From NCBI RefSeq assembly GCF_027352905.1, contig NZ_DAIEIF010000029.1, positions 141,231 to 205,230 on the forward strand: a stretch of 64,000 nt of DNA. Direction: 5' to 3'. This DNA comes from Acidocella sp. Lineage in GTDB: Bacteria > Pseudomonadota > Alphaproteobacteria > Acetobacterales > Acetobacteraceae. This document shows, in pieces, positions 1 through 9,404 of the stretch; the first letter of the stretch is position 1, and each line of letters begins with the position of its first letter. A program made the translations under genes and the position numbers. The notes beneath the pieces are model-generated. The model was not told the DNA's origin. It made no database searches and worked only from the letters and a program-made list of their open reading frames with translations.

Positions 1-24
1 CCACGGGCAAAGTGCTGCCTGTTC

Positions 25-53
25 TTGACTTTTCGGCAAGGAAACGCTAAGTC
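25..53 (+). promoter_or_regulatory. Candidate groESL promoter
   Basis: A TTGACT hexamer at 25-30 is followed after 17 nt by TAAGTC at 48-53, a weak -10. The pair sits just ahead of the CIRCE operator and about 100 nt before groES, which is the usual layout for a CIRCE-controlled chaperonin operon. The -10 match is poor, so this is a suggestion from position more than from sequence. Confidence 0.4.
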
Positions 54-54
54 C

Positions 55-81
55 CTGGCACTCTCAAGCCGGGAGTGCTAA
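55..81 (+). promoter_or_regulatory. CIRCE operator (HrcA binding site)
   Basis: The inverted repeat has arms CTGGCACTC (55-63) and GAGTGCTAA (73-81) separated by exactly 9 nt. The right arm equals the CIRCE consensus and the left arm matches 7 of 9 bases. CIRCE is the binding site of the heat-shock repressor HrcA and is normally found ahead of groES or dnaK. Its position upstream of groES implies HrcA repression of groESL; hrcA itself is not in the window. Confidence 0.93.
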
Positions 82-155
82 CAGCCGCGGCGCCACGTTC
101 TGGGCCGGACGGGCTGGAAAGCTTTTAAGACAATAATGTTTAGGAGCGATCAAAC

Positions 156-446
156 ATGGCGAATTTCCGCCCCCTGCACGACCGCGTTCTCGTCCGCCGC
201 GTCACCGCCGAAGAGAAGACCGCCGGCGGTATCATCATTCCGGACACCGCCAAGGAGAAGCCTCAGGAAGGCGAGATCATCGCCGCTGGCCCTGGCGCCC
301 GCAATGAAACCGGCGCGCTGGTGCCGCTGGACGTGAAAGCGGGGGACCGCGTGCTGTTCGGCAAATGGTCCGGCACCGAGGTCAGGGTCAACGGGGAGGA
401 CCTGCTGATCATGAAGGAATCCGACATTCTCGGCATTATTACCTGA
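156..446 (+). CDS. groES: Co-chaperonin GroES (Hsp10)
   Basis: This 96-residue protein is the heptameric lid of the GroEL folding chamber and acts in the cytoplasm. The N-terminus reads [10 protein letters not shown] and is followed by the mobile-loop region ([18 protein letters not shown]), both typical of the family, and the length is standard. It lies directly downstream of a CIRCE element and 68 nt ahead of groEL, so the two genes form the usual heat-shock operon. The start is supported by a GGAGCG-like site about 10 nt upstream. Confidence 0.98.
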   Translation: MANFRPLHDRVLVRRVTAEEKTAGGIIIPDTAKEKPQEGEIIAAGPGARNETGALVPLDVKAGDRVLFGKWSGTEVRVNGEDLLIMKESDILGIIT

Positions 447-463
447 TAATCCCCCTGTCCTGA

Positions 464-2170
<1,707 letters not shown>

Positions 2171-2194
2171 TCCGCCCGCTCCGGCTGAAACAGG

Positions 2195-2223
2195 AAACCC
2201 CCGGCATCACTGCCGGGGGTTTT
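2195..2223 (+). terminator. Intrinsic terminator after groEL
   Basis: A 12-bp perfect stem, AAACCCCCGGCA paired with TGCCGGGGGTTT around a TCAC loop, begins 24 nt after the groEL stop and ends in a short T run. This is a textbook Rho-independent terminator closing the groESL transcript. It may also insulate the convergent hsp20 gene. Confidence 0.9.
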
Positions 2224-2245
2224 GCGTTGGGGGTCGTCTTCCGCG

Positions 2246-2719
2246 TCAACTGGCGGGCTTGACCTCGATTTTCTTGGTGGCGGCGCTGGGCGCGACTTTC
2301 GGCAGGGTCACGGTCAGCACGCCTTTATCAACCGAGGCGGTGATGCCATCGCGGTCGATGCCCTCCGGCAGGGCGAAGCGGCGCTGGAAGGCGCCATAGC
2401 TGCGCTCCATGAGATAATAGTTTTTATCCTCCGTCTTGGTTTCATTCTTTTTTTCGCCTTTGATGACCAGGACATTCCCATCCAGGGACACGTCCACGTC
2501 CTGGGTGGAGAGGCCCGGCAATTCGGCGGTGATAGTGAAGGCTTTATCGGTCTCGGCAATATCGACCGAGGGCCATTTGGGCGCGTTATCCCCGGTGAGC
2601 AGGCTCCAGGGGACAAAATTCTGGTTGAAGCGCTCGAACACCCGGTCCAATTCGTCGCGGAAACTGCGCCAGGGGGCAGGAGTGTTACCGGGTCGGGTGC
2701 TCACATCCGTATTGGCCAT
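2246..2719 (-). CDS. Small heat-shock protein, Hsp20 family
   Basis: This 157-residue protein has an alpha-crystallin domain at about residues 45-145 (PSVDIAETDKAFTITAELPG near its start and the G-V-L-T-V motif near its end) followed by a C-terminal tail ending KKIEVKPAS. Hsp20 proteins are ATP-independent holdases that keep unfolding proteins soluble for DnaK/GroEL. The start at 2719 is chosen because AGAAGGAG lies 9 nt upstream; a longer reading from 2788 has no such site. It converges on groESL, and an FNR/FixK-like box sits about 120 nt upstream. Confidence 0.95.
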   Translation of the reverse strand: MANTDVSTRPGNTPAPWRSFRDELDRVFERFNQNFVPWSLLTGDNAPKWPSVDIAETDKAFTITAELPGLSTQDVDVSLDGNVLVIKGEKKNETKTEDKNYYLMERSYGAFQRRFALPEGIDRDGITASVDKGVLTVTLPKVAPSAATKKIEVKPAS

Positions 2720-2836
2720 GATTGTTTTTCTCCTTCTGGTTACAGTCTGGGACAGCGGTGGAAAGAGATAAGCCGATAGGCTCCTCATCCTTCCGTCCCG
2801 CTAGAGAGATATTTAGGAGGCGCCCGGCGGCGTGCC

Positions 2837-2850
2837 ATGATCCTGATCAA
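2837..2850. promoter_or_regulatory. FNR/FixK-type binding site
   Basis: On the minus strand the site reads TTGAT-CAGG-ATCAT, one mismatch from the FNR/FixK/Anr consensus TTGAT-N4-ATCAA. It lies between the divergent hsp20 and aldo/keto reductase genes, 118-131 nt upstream of hsp20. Low-oxygen control by a CRP/FNR-family regulator is inferred; no such regulator is in the window. Confidence 0.5.
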
Positions 2851-2923
2851 ATGGCCCTATCCGCCCGGCGAGATTGAAACCTGCTAGCTGAAACCTAGTT
2901 AAATCGATTATGCCAGGAAGACG

Positions 2924-2952
2924 CCCCGCTGTTGAAAAATTGATAAGCGGGG
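2924..2952. promoter_or_regulatory. Inverted repeat upstream of the aldo/keto reductase
   Basis: CCCCGCT (2924-2930) and AGCGGGG (2946-2952) form perfect 7-bp arms around a 15-nt AT-rich loop, about 100 nt before the aldo/keto reductase start. It could be an operator or a leader hairpin. There is no T run, so it is not an obvious terminator. Confidence 0.4.
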
Positions 2953-3049
2953 ATAGTGCCGTTTGATTGGACGATGCCATTGCCAACCCGGCGGCCAGCG
3001 ATCTTTATTAAAGGCGATACGTTTCTTTCATCCGCGGAGGACCAGGAGA

Positions 3050-4033
3050 ATGCAACAACGGACACTTGGGCGCGGCCTCACCGTCTCGGCGATCGGCCTG
3101 GGCTGCATGGGCATGTCGGAATTTTACGGGGCGGGGGATGAGGCGGAATCCATCGCCACCATCCACCGCGCCCTCGATCTCGGCGTCACGTTTCTCGACA
3201 CCGCGGATATGTACGGCGTGGGGCGCAATGAGGAGCTGGTCGGCCGCGCCATCAAGGGCAAGTGGGATGGTATCGTGCTTGCGACCAAGTTCGGCAATAT
3301 GCGTGGCGCGGACGGCGCCTTCCTTGGCGTCAATGGCCGGCCGGAATACGTGCGCGCGGCGTGCGAGGCCAGCCTGCGCCGCCTCGGCGTCGAGACCATC
3401 GATCTTTACTATCAGCACCGTGTCGACCCCAACACGCCGATCGAGGAGACGGTGGGCGCGATGGCGGAGCTGGTGCGCCAGGGCAAGGTGCGCCATCTCG
3501 GTCTTTCCGAGGCCGCGCCGGAAACCATCCGCCGCGCGCACAAAACCCATCCGATCACGGCCCTGCAGACTGAATACTCGCTATGGAGCCGGGATGTGGA
3601 ACAGGCGGTGCTGCCCACCGTGCGGGAGTTGGGGATCGGCTTTGTCGCCTATAGCCCGCTGGGCCGGGGCTTTCTGACCGGGCAGATCAAGCGGATCGAG
3701 GATTTGGCGCCGGATGATTATCGCCGCAACAACCCCCGCTTTCAGGGGGAAAACTTCCAGCGCAATCTCGACCTCGTGACCGCGGTGGAGACGATGGCGC
3801 GGGAAAAGAGCTGCACGCCCGCGCAGCTTGCCCTGGCCTGGGTGCTGGCGCGCGGCCAGGATATAGTGCCTATTCCCGGGACCAAGCGGCGCAAATATCT
3901 GGAGGAAAATCTCGGCGCGCTCAATGTCACGCTCAACCAGGAAGACCAGGCCCGGCTCGATAAGATACTCCCCCCGGGAGCCGCGGCGGGAGAGCGCTAT
4001 GCCGCGCCGCAAATGCAAGCCCTGAATAAATGA
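3050..4033 (+). CDS. Aldo/keto reductase (AKR13-like)
   Basis: This 327-residue TIM-barrel NADPH-dependent reductase should reduce aldehydes or ketones in the cytoplasm; the substrate is unknown. The catalytic tetrad is visible: Asp and Tyr in FLDTADMYG, Lys in LATKFG and His in YYQHRVD. The C-terminal cofactor motif is [13 protein letters not shown]. The start at 3050 is favoured by the GGAGGACCAGGAG region just upstream, not the in-frame ATG 29 codons earlier. It is monocistronic and divergent from hsp20. Confidence 0.93.
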   Translation: MQQRTLGRGLTVSAIGLGCMGMSEFYGAGDEAESIATIHRALDLGVTFLDTADMYGVGRNEELVGRAIKGKWDGIVLATKFGNMRGADGAFLGVNGRPEYVRAACEASLRRLGVETIDLYYQHRVDPNTPIEETVGAMAELVRQGKVRHLGLSEAAPETIRRAHKTHPITALQTEYSLWSRDVEQAVLPTVRELGIGFVAYSPLGRGFLTGQIKRIEDLAPDDYRRNNPRFQGENFQRNLDLVTAVETMAREKSCTPAQLALAWVLARGQDIVPIPGTKRRKYLEENLGALNVTLNQEDQARLDKILPPGAAAGERYAAPQMQALNK

Positions 4034-4102
4034 GCGCTCCGGTCAGCCGCGCCGCAAATCTGAGGTCATTGCCGGCCGGGCGCGGCTCACTATAACGCGA
4101 TC

Positions 4103-4426
4103 GTGACCCTCATCGCCTATATCGGCGCCGCCTTTGCCGAGATTGCCGGTTGCTACGCCTTCTGGGCTTGGCTGCGCCTCGGCAAAACCCCGCTTTGGCT
4201 CGTGCCGGGAGCGGCCTGCCTGGCCTTGTTCGCATGGGCGCTGACGCTGGTTGATGCCAGCCAGGCCGGGCGCGCCTACGCGGCTTACGGAGGCGTTTAT
4301 GTTTCTGCGGCGATTCTCTGGCTCTGGTTTATCGAGGGCGCCAAGCCGGATCGCTGGGATCTCATCGGGGCCGCCGTCACCCTCTGCGGCACCGCCATCA
4401 TCCTGTGCGGTCCCAGAGCGGCCTAG
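4103..4426 (+). CDS. YnfA/UPF0060 family small membrane protein
   Basis: This 107-residue protein has four predicted membrane segments, an N-terminal [13 protein letters not shown] motif, a central YAAYGGVYV and a C-terminal [16 protein letters not shown], all characteristic of UPF0060 (YnfA). Relatives belong to the drug/metabolite transporter (SMR-like) superfamily; the transported substrate is not settled for most. Translation appears to begin at a GTG (4103). It stands between an aldo/keto reductase and a radical SAM gene, with no obvious functional link. Confidence 0.9.
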   Translation: MTLIAYIGAAFAEIAGCYAFWAWLRLGKTPLWLVPGAACLALFAWALTLVDASQAGRAYAAYGGVYVSAAILWLWFIEGAKPDRWDLIGAAVTLCGTAIILCGPRAA

Positions 4427-4503
4427 CCGCCCAGCGCGGTTTGAAATTATCTCCCTCCGCCTGTACACACGGCCTCGACATCACTCCGAAAGCACCGATC
4501 CGC

Positions 4504-5499
4504 GTGGATAAACCGACTTTCTCCGAGCGCATGGACATATTGGGCGCGGGGCTGCGCTTCGCCGCGAAGGCCATTTTCACCCGCTACACCCCTCTGCTCG
4601 CCCAGGTGGTGGTGACGCGGCGCTGTAACCTCGCCTGTGGCTATTGCAATGAATATGACGATGTGTCTGCCCCGGTGCCGCTGGCCGACCTGCTGGCGCG
4701 GGTGGACCATCTGGCCGCGCTCGGCACCGCCTCCATCACCTTCACCGGCGGTGAGACCCTGCTCCACCCCGAGCTGGACCAGGCGATCCGCCATGCCCGC
4801 CGCAAGGGCATGATCGTCACCATGATCACCAATGGCTTCAAGCTCTCCCGCAGCTGGATCGAGCGGCTGAACGCGGCGAGGCTCCAGGGCATGCAGATCA
4901 GCATCGATAACCTCGTGGCCGATGAGGTTTCCATGAAAAGCCTGGGCTCGGTGGAGGGTCGGCTCAAATTGCTGGCCGAGCATGCCCGCTTCAAGGTCAA
5001 CATCAATTCCGTGCTCGGCGTGACCGGCGAGCGCACCCGGGATGTGGTGACGATCGCCGAGACGGCGGCGAAATACGGGTTCCAGCATTCCGTGGGGGTG
5101 CTGCACGATCATTCTGGCGCGCTGAAGCCGCTGAGCCCGGCGCAGATGGCCGCCTACCGGCAGGTGACGGAGATCTCCCCCTCCCTCGTGCACACGTTGA
5201 ATTACCGGCTGTTCCAGAAAAACCTCATGCATGGGCGGCCGAATGATTGGAAATGCCGGGCCGGCGCGCGCTATCTTTATGTGACGGAGGATGGGCGGGT
5301 GCATTGGTGCTCCCAGCAGCGGGGCTACCCGGCGGCGCCGTTGCTGCAATACGGGCGGGACGATATCCGCCGCGAATATCATACCCGCAAGGGCTGCGCG
5401 CCCAACTGCACGCTGAGCTGTGTGCACCAGATGAGCCTGTTCGACGCATTTCGCGGCGCCCAGCGCGAGCCGGACCTCACCCCCGCCCCGGCGGAGTGA
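4504..5499 (+). CDS. Radical SAM protein with SPASM-like C-terminus
   Basis: This protein of about 331 residues carries the radical SAM cluster motif CNLACGYC (Cys41, 45, 48 from this start), the FTGGETLLHPEL SAM-binding motif, and a cysteine-rich C-terminus (Cys251, 269, 298, 302, 306) like a SPASM auxiliary [4Fe-4S] domain. SPASM proteins often modify peptides or other macromolecules (PqqE, anSME) but the substrate here is unknown and no precursor peptide is visible nearby. The start is uncertain: GTG 4504, ATG 4531 and GTG 4405 (overlapping the YnfA gene) are all open and none has a strong ribosome binding site. Confidence 0.85.
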   Translation: MDKPTFSERMDILGAGLRFAAKAIFTRYTPLLAQVVVTRRCNLACGYCNEYDDVSAPVPLADLLARVDHLAALGTASITFTGGETLLHPELDQAIRHARRKGMIVTMITNGFKLSRSWIERLNAARLQGMQISIDNLVADEVSMKSLGSVEGRLKLLAEHARFKVNINSVLGVTGERTRDVVTIAETAAKYGFQHSVGVLHDHSGALKPLSPAQMAAYRQVTEISPSLVHTLNYRLFQKNLMHGRPNDWKCRAGARYLYVTEDGRVHWCSQQRGYPAAPLLQYGRDDIRREYHTRKGCAPNCTLSCVHQMSLFDAFRGAQREPDLTPAPAE

Positions 5500-5507
5500 A
5501 CCCAGCT

Positions 5508-6185
5508 TCAATTCGAGAATAATTGCTGTTTTTGCAGCGGGTGACGCATCATCGCGATATCGGCGAGCGGGGTGAAGCCGCCGATTTCCTCCACAGGCGG
5601 GACCGGCGCGGCGATGAGCTCCGCCAGGCGCGGCTGCAAAGCCTGCAGCGCCGCCTGCGCTTCTAGCGCGCCGATGAGACCCAGCCGCAGCGCGGCGGTG
5701 CCAAGCGCCTGGGCGGTGGCATGGGCGCTCACCGCCAGGCTTAACGGTAAGTCGAGGCCCGCCCCGGCCAGCGCCAGCCCCATCGCCACCGGCAGATGGC
5801 CGGGCGCTTTGCCCGCCGCGGCGAGGGCTTGGTAGGCGGCGGCGCCCGGCGTGTCCAGCCGGGCATGGGTGGCGAGAAGGGCCGCCCCGGCCCGGCGCGA
5901 CCCCTCCCGCGCGGGGGCGGCCAGAGTGAGCGCCTCGGCGAGTTCATCCAGGGCCAGCAGCGCCGCCTCGTCCCCCGCCGCCAAGAAGGCGTGGGCGGTG
6001 AGCGGCCGGTCCTGCGGCGCCCAGCGATGCTCCATCTGGCCGCGCAGAAAATCCGGCCAATCCGCGCGGGCGAGCAAGCCGTCCGCCATCAGGCTCTCCA
6101 CCCCCCACGAAAAAGCGAAGCCGCCGGCGGGGAATTGCCCATCCGCGAATTGCAGGGCGCGCAGCAAGGCGAGCCCGGCGCTCAT
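5508..6185 (-). CDS. ureF: Urease accessory protein UreF-like
   Basis: This 225-residue, all-helical protein matches UreF: the N-terminus reads LLRALQFADGQFPAGGFAFS, with the family FPxGGF motif, followed by GVESLM. UreF normally bridges UreD/H and UreG during nickel insertion into urease and gates GTP hydrolysis. Its ATG overlaps the ureE stop by 4 nt, so it is translationally coupled to ureE. No ureABC, ureD or ureG lies in the window, which is unusual. The family call is solid; a urease role depends on genes elsewhere. Confidence 0.85.
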   Translation of the reverse strand: MSAGLALLRALQFADGQFPAGGFAFSWGVESLMADGLLARADWPDFLRGQMEHRWAPQDRPLTAHAFLAAGDEAALLALDELAEALTLAAPAREGSRRAGAALLATHARLDTPGAAAYQALAAAGKAPGHLPVAMGLALAGAGLDLPLSLAVSAHATAQALGTAALRLGLIGALEAQAALQALQPRLAELIAAPVPPVEEIGGFTPLADIAMMRHPLQKQQLFSN

Positions 6186-6631
6186 GGCGGAAGCCGGGCT
6201 TTCCCCGCCTGCTCCAATTCCCGTAGCCGCGCGAGATAGGTCTCGCGCGGCTGATCGAGGGCGACCAGCAGGCAGCCTTCCGCGAAGCGCACCCGCCAAT
6301 GCAGATTGCCGGCGAGATAGCCAAGCTCCAGGCCGCCATCGCCCAGCGGCTCCACCCGCAGCCACTCCTGCGCGCCGAGCCTCACCACCACGGCGCGGGC
6401 ATCGCAAAGATGCAGCACGTCGCCATCCGCCAGGGCGGCCTCACGCGGCAAAGCGATGAAACAGGGCGTGCCGTGATCGGTTCTGGCGCGGAAGCGGCGG
6501 CGGGAGAGATCCTCGGCCCTTACCGCCAGCGTTTCCACCCGCCCGCCATGATGGCCGAGTTCATGCAGCCTCGCGGCCCAGCCAGGGTCGGCGCGGTTGC
6601 CGAGAATGCGGTCGAGAACCAGCTCCTCCAT
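6182..6631 (-). CDS. ureE: Urease accessory protein UreE-like
   Basis: This 149-residue protein has the UreE layout: an N-terminal beta domain containing RRRFRARTDHGT and a C-terminal ferredoxin-like metal-binding domain with GNLHW, where the His corresponds to the conserved dimer-interface nickel ligand. UreE is a nickel metallochaperone. The His-rich C-terminal tail of some UreE proteins is absent; the chain ends AGKARLPP. The start follows the pepA stop by one base (TGA-G-ATG) and the stop overlaps ureF, so pepA-ureE-ureF reads as one operon. Confidence 0.85.
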   Translation of the reverse strand: MEELVLDRILGNRADPGWAARLHELGHHGGRVETLAVRAEDLSRRRFRARTDHGTPCFIALPREAALADGDVLHLCDARAVVVRLGAQEWLRVEPLGDGGLELGYLAGNLHWRVRFAEGCLLVALDQPRETYLARLRELEQAGKARLPP

Positions 6632-6632
6632 C

Positions 6633-8129
6633 TCAGCTTTCAAAGCCGCGCGCGAAGAGATCGAGCAGGCGCACGCCAAAGGCGGTGGCGCCCTTCGGCG
6701 TCAGCTCGCCATCCTTGGCGGCCCAGGCCATGCCGGCGATGTCCAGATGCGCCCAGGGCACCCCATTGACGAAGCGCTGAAGAAATTGCGCGGCGGTGAC
6801 GGAGCCGGCGGCGCGGCCGCCGCCGATATTCTTCACGTCGGCGATGGCGGAGTCCAGCTCCTTGTCATAGGCCTCGCCCGGCTTGGCCAAGGGCATGCGC
6901 CAAAGTTTTTCGCCCACCGCCTCGCCCGCCTCGGCCAGCTTGGCGGCGAGTTCATCGTGGTTGGAGAATAGGCCCGCATATTCATGGCCGAGCCCGACGA
7001 TGATGGCGCCGGTGAGGGTGGCTAGATCCACCATGTATTTCGGCGAAAAACGCTGCTGGGCGTAATAGAGCACATCGGCAAGGACGAGCCGGCCCTCGGC
7101 GTCGGTGTTGAGAATCTCGATCGTCTTGCCCGAATAGCTCTTCACGACGTCGCCAGGGCGGGTGGCGCTGCCGGAGGGCATGTTCTCGACGAGGCCAACG
7201 AGGCCGACCGCGTCGATGCGGGCCTTGCGCCCGGCCAGCGCCGCCATCAGCCCGGCGACGGTGCCCGCCCCGGCCATGTCCCATTTCATATCCTCCATGC
7301 CGGCGGCGGGCTTGAGTGAAATTCCGCCCGAATCGAAGGTGACGCCCTTGCCGACGAAAACCAGCGGGTCCTTGGGCTTGCGGCCCTCCTTCTTGCCATC
7401 CTCCTGGCCGGAGGCGCCCAGCCATTGCAGCACGGCCATGCGCGGCTCGCGCGCCGAGCCTTGCGCCACGGCGAGCAGGCTGCCGAAGCCGAGTTTTTCG
7501 AGATCCTTGCGGTCGAACACCTCAATTTTCAGGCCTAGTTTCTTCAATCCTTCCAGCCGCTCGGCAAACTCCGCCGGGTAGAGAACATTGGCGGGTTCGG
7601 TGACGAGACCGCGGGTGAATTCCACGCCCTCGGCCACGGCGGCGGCGGTTTTCCATTCGCTCTCCGCCTCCTTGGGCAAGGAGGCGAGAAGCTTGAGCTT
7701 CTTGAGTTTGGGTTTATCCTCCGGCTTTTCAGCGGTGCGATATTTGTTGAAGCGGTAGGCCCGCAGCCGCGCGCCCAGGGCTATGGCTGCCACTTGCCCG
7801 GAGGTGTAACCCCCCGCGATGATCACCGCCTCCGCCTCCTTGGCGAGAGCGGCGGCGATGGTTCCCCCCAGTGTCTCGGCCTGGCGCAGCGTTTCCGGCT
7901 TGCCCGCCCCCGCCAGCAACACCCGCCGGAACGGCCCAATGCCGTAGAGGTTGAGGCTTTGCCCGGCCTTGCCCTTGAACTCGGCCGCTGTCATCGCCTG
8001 GGTCAGCGCGCCGCCCAGGCTCGCATCCAGCGCCGCCGCCTCGCCGGTCAAATCCTGATCCTCGCCCACCGGCAGCGCCACCACGCCGTCCTTAGGCAGC
8101 GATAATTTTCCGAACGCGATCTCGATCAT
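6633..8129 (-). CDS. pepA: Leucyl aminopeptidase (M17)
   Basis: This 498-residue cytosolic aminopeptidase removes N-terminal residues from peptides using two metal ions. The M17 signature NTDAEGRLVLAD is present, as are the VGKGVTFDSGGISLKP metal-site segment and the N-terminal macro-like domain. Length is typical. The start at 8129 has GGAGA 7 nt upstream; an in-frame ATG eight codons earlier is less likely. The usual downstream partner holC is missing and the urease accessory genes ureE and ureF follow instead. Confidence 0.96.
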   Translation of the reverse strand: MIEIAFGKLSLPKDGVVALPVGEDQDLTGEAAALDASLGGALTQAMTAAEFKGKAGQSLNLYGIGPFRRVLLAGAGKPETLRQAETLGGTIAAALAKEAEAVIIAGGYTSGQVAAIALGARLRAYRFNKYRTAEKPEDKPKLKKLKLLASLPKEAESEWKTAAAVAEGVEFTRGLVTEPANVLYPAEFAERLEGLKKLGLKIEVFDRKDLEKLGFGSLLAVAQGSAREPRMAVLQWLGASGQEDGKKEGRKPKDPLVFVGKGVTFDSGGISLKPAAGMEDMKWDMAGAGTVAGLMAALAGRKARIDAVGLVGLVENMPSGSATRPGDVVKSYSGKTIEILNTDAEGRLVLADVLYYAQQRFSPKYMVDLATLTGAIIVGLGHEYAGLFSNHDELAAKLAEAGEAVGEKLWRMPLAKPGEAYDKELDSAIADVKNIGGGRAAGSVTAAQFLQRFVNGVPWAHLDIAGMAWAAKDGELTPKGATAFGVRLLDLFARGFES

Positions 8130-8220
8130 CGGCGGGTCTCCATGCTTTATCATTGGCCAAGTTTACCTTACCATTCCCGCGCCTGTTGGCCAGGAGGCGC
8201 TGCGAGGCTAGGAACACGCC

Positions 8221-8976
8221 ATGCAGGATTTGCTCAGCCTCGCGGCGCGGCTGGCGGGCGAGGCCGCCGCGCTCATCAACGATATCCGTGAGGGCGGGTT
8301 CGCCGTGAGCCAAAAAACCGATCTTTCCCCGGTGACGGTGGCGGATCATCAGGCCGAGGCGCTCATCACATCCGGCTTGCGCGCGGCCACGCCCGATATT
8401 CCGGTGGTGGCCGAGGAGGAGGTGGCGGCGGGGCGGGTCACCCAGCCCGGCCCGCGCTTCTGGCTGGTGGACCCGCTGGATGGCACGCGCGAGTTCGCCG
8501 CCGGGCGGGACGAGTTCGCGGTGTGCATCGGGCTGATCATGGACGGCGCGCCGGTACTGGGGGCGGTGGCCGTGCCCGCCCAGGGGGCGCTGTATTTCGG
8601 CATGAAGGGGCAGGGGGCATGGCGCCGCCAGGGCGAGGCGGAACGCCGCATCGCCGCCCGGCGCGTCCCCGGAACGGGGCTGACCGTGTTCGCCTCCCGC
8701 CATTACCGGGACGCGCCAGAGCTGAAAGCTTGCCTGGCGCGGCATAAGGTGGCGCGCCTCGTCAATATCGGCTCGGCGTTGAAATTCCTAAGGCTAGCGG
8801 AAGGCGAAGGGGATTTCTATCCCCGGCTCGGCCCCACCATGGAATGGGATACTGCCGCCCCCCAGGCGGTGCTGGAGGCAGCGGGCGGGGTGGTGCTGAC
8901 GAGCGAGCGCGCCCCCCTGCGCTACGGCAAGCCCGGCTGGATCAACCCGGATTTTTTCGCCTGGGGATTGCTTTGA
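8221..8976 (+). CDS. cysQ: 3'(2'),5'-bisphosphate nucleotidase CysQ
   Basis: This 251-residue inositol-monophosphatase-fold enzyme hydrolyses PAP/PAPS (3'-phosphoadenosine nucleotides) and so recycles the by-product of sulfate assimilation. Metal-binding motifs are clear: VVAEEE, WLVDPLDGTREF (DPxDGT) and the C-terminal MEWDTAAPQAV (WDxAA). AGGA lies 7 nt ahead of the ATG. It is divergent from pepA with about 90 nt between. Distinguishing it from a related inositol monophosphatase rests on the DGTREF variant, which is typical of CysQ. Confidence 0.93.
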   Translation: MQDLLSLAARLAGEAAALINDIREGGFAVSQKTDLSPVTVADHQAEALITSGLRAATPDIPVVAEEEVAAGRVTQPGPRFWLVDPLDGTREFAAGRDEFAVCIGLIMDGAPVLGAVAVPAQGALYFGMKGQGAWRRQGEAERRIAARRVPGTGLTVFASRHYRDAPELKACLARHKVARLVNIGSALKFLRLAEGEGDFYPRLGPTMEWDTAAPQAVLEAAGGVVLTSERAPLRYGKPGWINPDFFAWGLL

Positions 8977-9019
8977 TTTTGCCGTTTTACCGCCACTGAA
9001 CGCGTCCCATCTTGTCAAC

Positions 9020-9388
9020 ATGAAACGCTTACTGGTCCTGTCATTGCTCGCGGGCGGCTTGACCGGCTGTGTCTACGGTCCCGATTACGGCTATTCTTCC
9101 GGCTATTACGCGCCTAGCGGATATTATGATGGCGGCCCGGCCTATGATGGCGGCCCGGCCTATTATGGCGGCCCGGCCTATTATGGCGGCGGGGCCACCT
9201 ATATTGGCGTGGATGGCGGCGGCTGGCATGGCCACGACCATGATCACCATGATCATGACGGCCCTCCCCCCGGCGGCTGGCATGGCGGCGGCCCGCCCCC
9301 TAGAGGACCACCTCCCGGCGGACCCCAGCCCGGTGGCTGGCATGGCGGTGGCGGCACCGTGCCCATCAGCAACGGCCATATCAAATAG
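9020..9388 (+). CDS. His/Gly/Tyr-rich small lipoprotein
   Basis: This 122-residue protein starts with a lipoprotein signal (MKRLLVLSLLAGGLTGC, lipobox LTGC, lipidated Cys17). The mature part has no recognisable fold: a Tyr/Gly/Pro repeat region (GGPAY units encoded by four 18-bp tandem repeats), then the histidine cluster HGHDHDHHDHD, then Gly/Pro/His repeats of the GGWHGG type. Such His clusters commonly bind Ni, Zn or Cu, so an envelope metal-buffer role is possible but unproven. It converges on trpA. The function is unknown. Confidence 0.8.
   Translation: MKRLLVLSLLAGGLTGCVYGPDYGYSSGYYAPSGYYDGGPAYDGGPAYYGGPAYYGGGATYIGVDGGGWHGHDHDHHDHDGPPPGGWHGGGPPPRGPPPGGPQPGGWHGGGGTVPISNGHIK
9125..9196 (+). 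repeat. Four 18-bp tandem repeats inside the lipoprotein gene
   Basis: Four in-frame copies of an 18-bp unit (TATGATGGCGGCCCGGCC and variants) start at 9125, 9143, 9161 and 9179. Copies 1 and 2 are identical; 3 and 4 differ by one to three bases. They encode Y-D/Y-G-G-P-A type hexapeptides. In-frame units like this can expand or contract without breaking the gene. Confidence 0.95.
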
Positions 9389-9404
9389 CGCTCCGCGCAA
9401 ATGC

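Larger units (their letters stand above)
2720..3049. other. Divergent intergenic region between hsp20 and the aldo/keto reductase
   Basis: These 330 bases hold no convincing gene. They contain the hsp20 leader, an FNR/FixK-like box (2837-2850), a 7-bp inverted repeat with a 15-nt loop (2924-2952), and the GGAGG-ACCAGGAG ribosome binding region for the reductase. The sequence is AT-richer than its neighbours, as expected for two divergent promoters, but I could not assign -35/-10 pairs with confidence. Confidence 0.7.
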
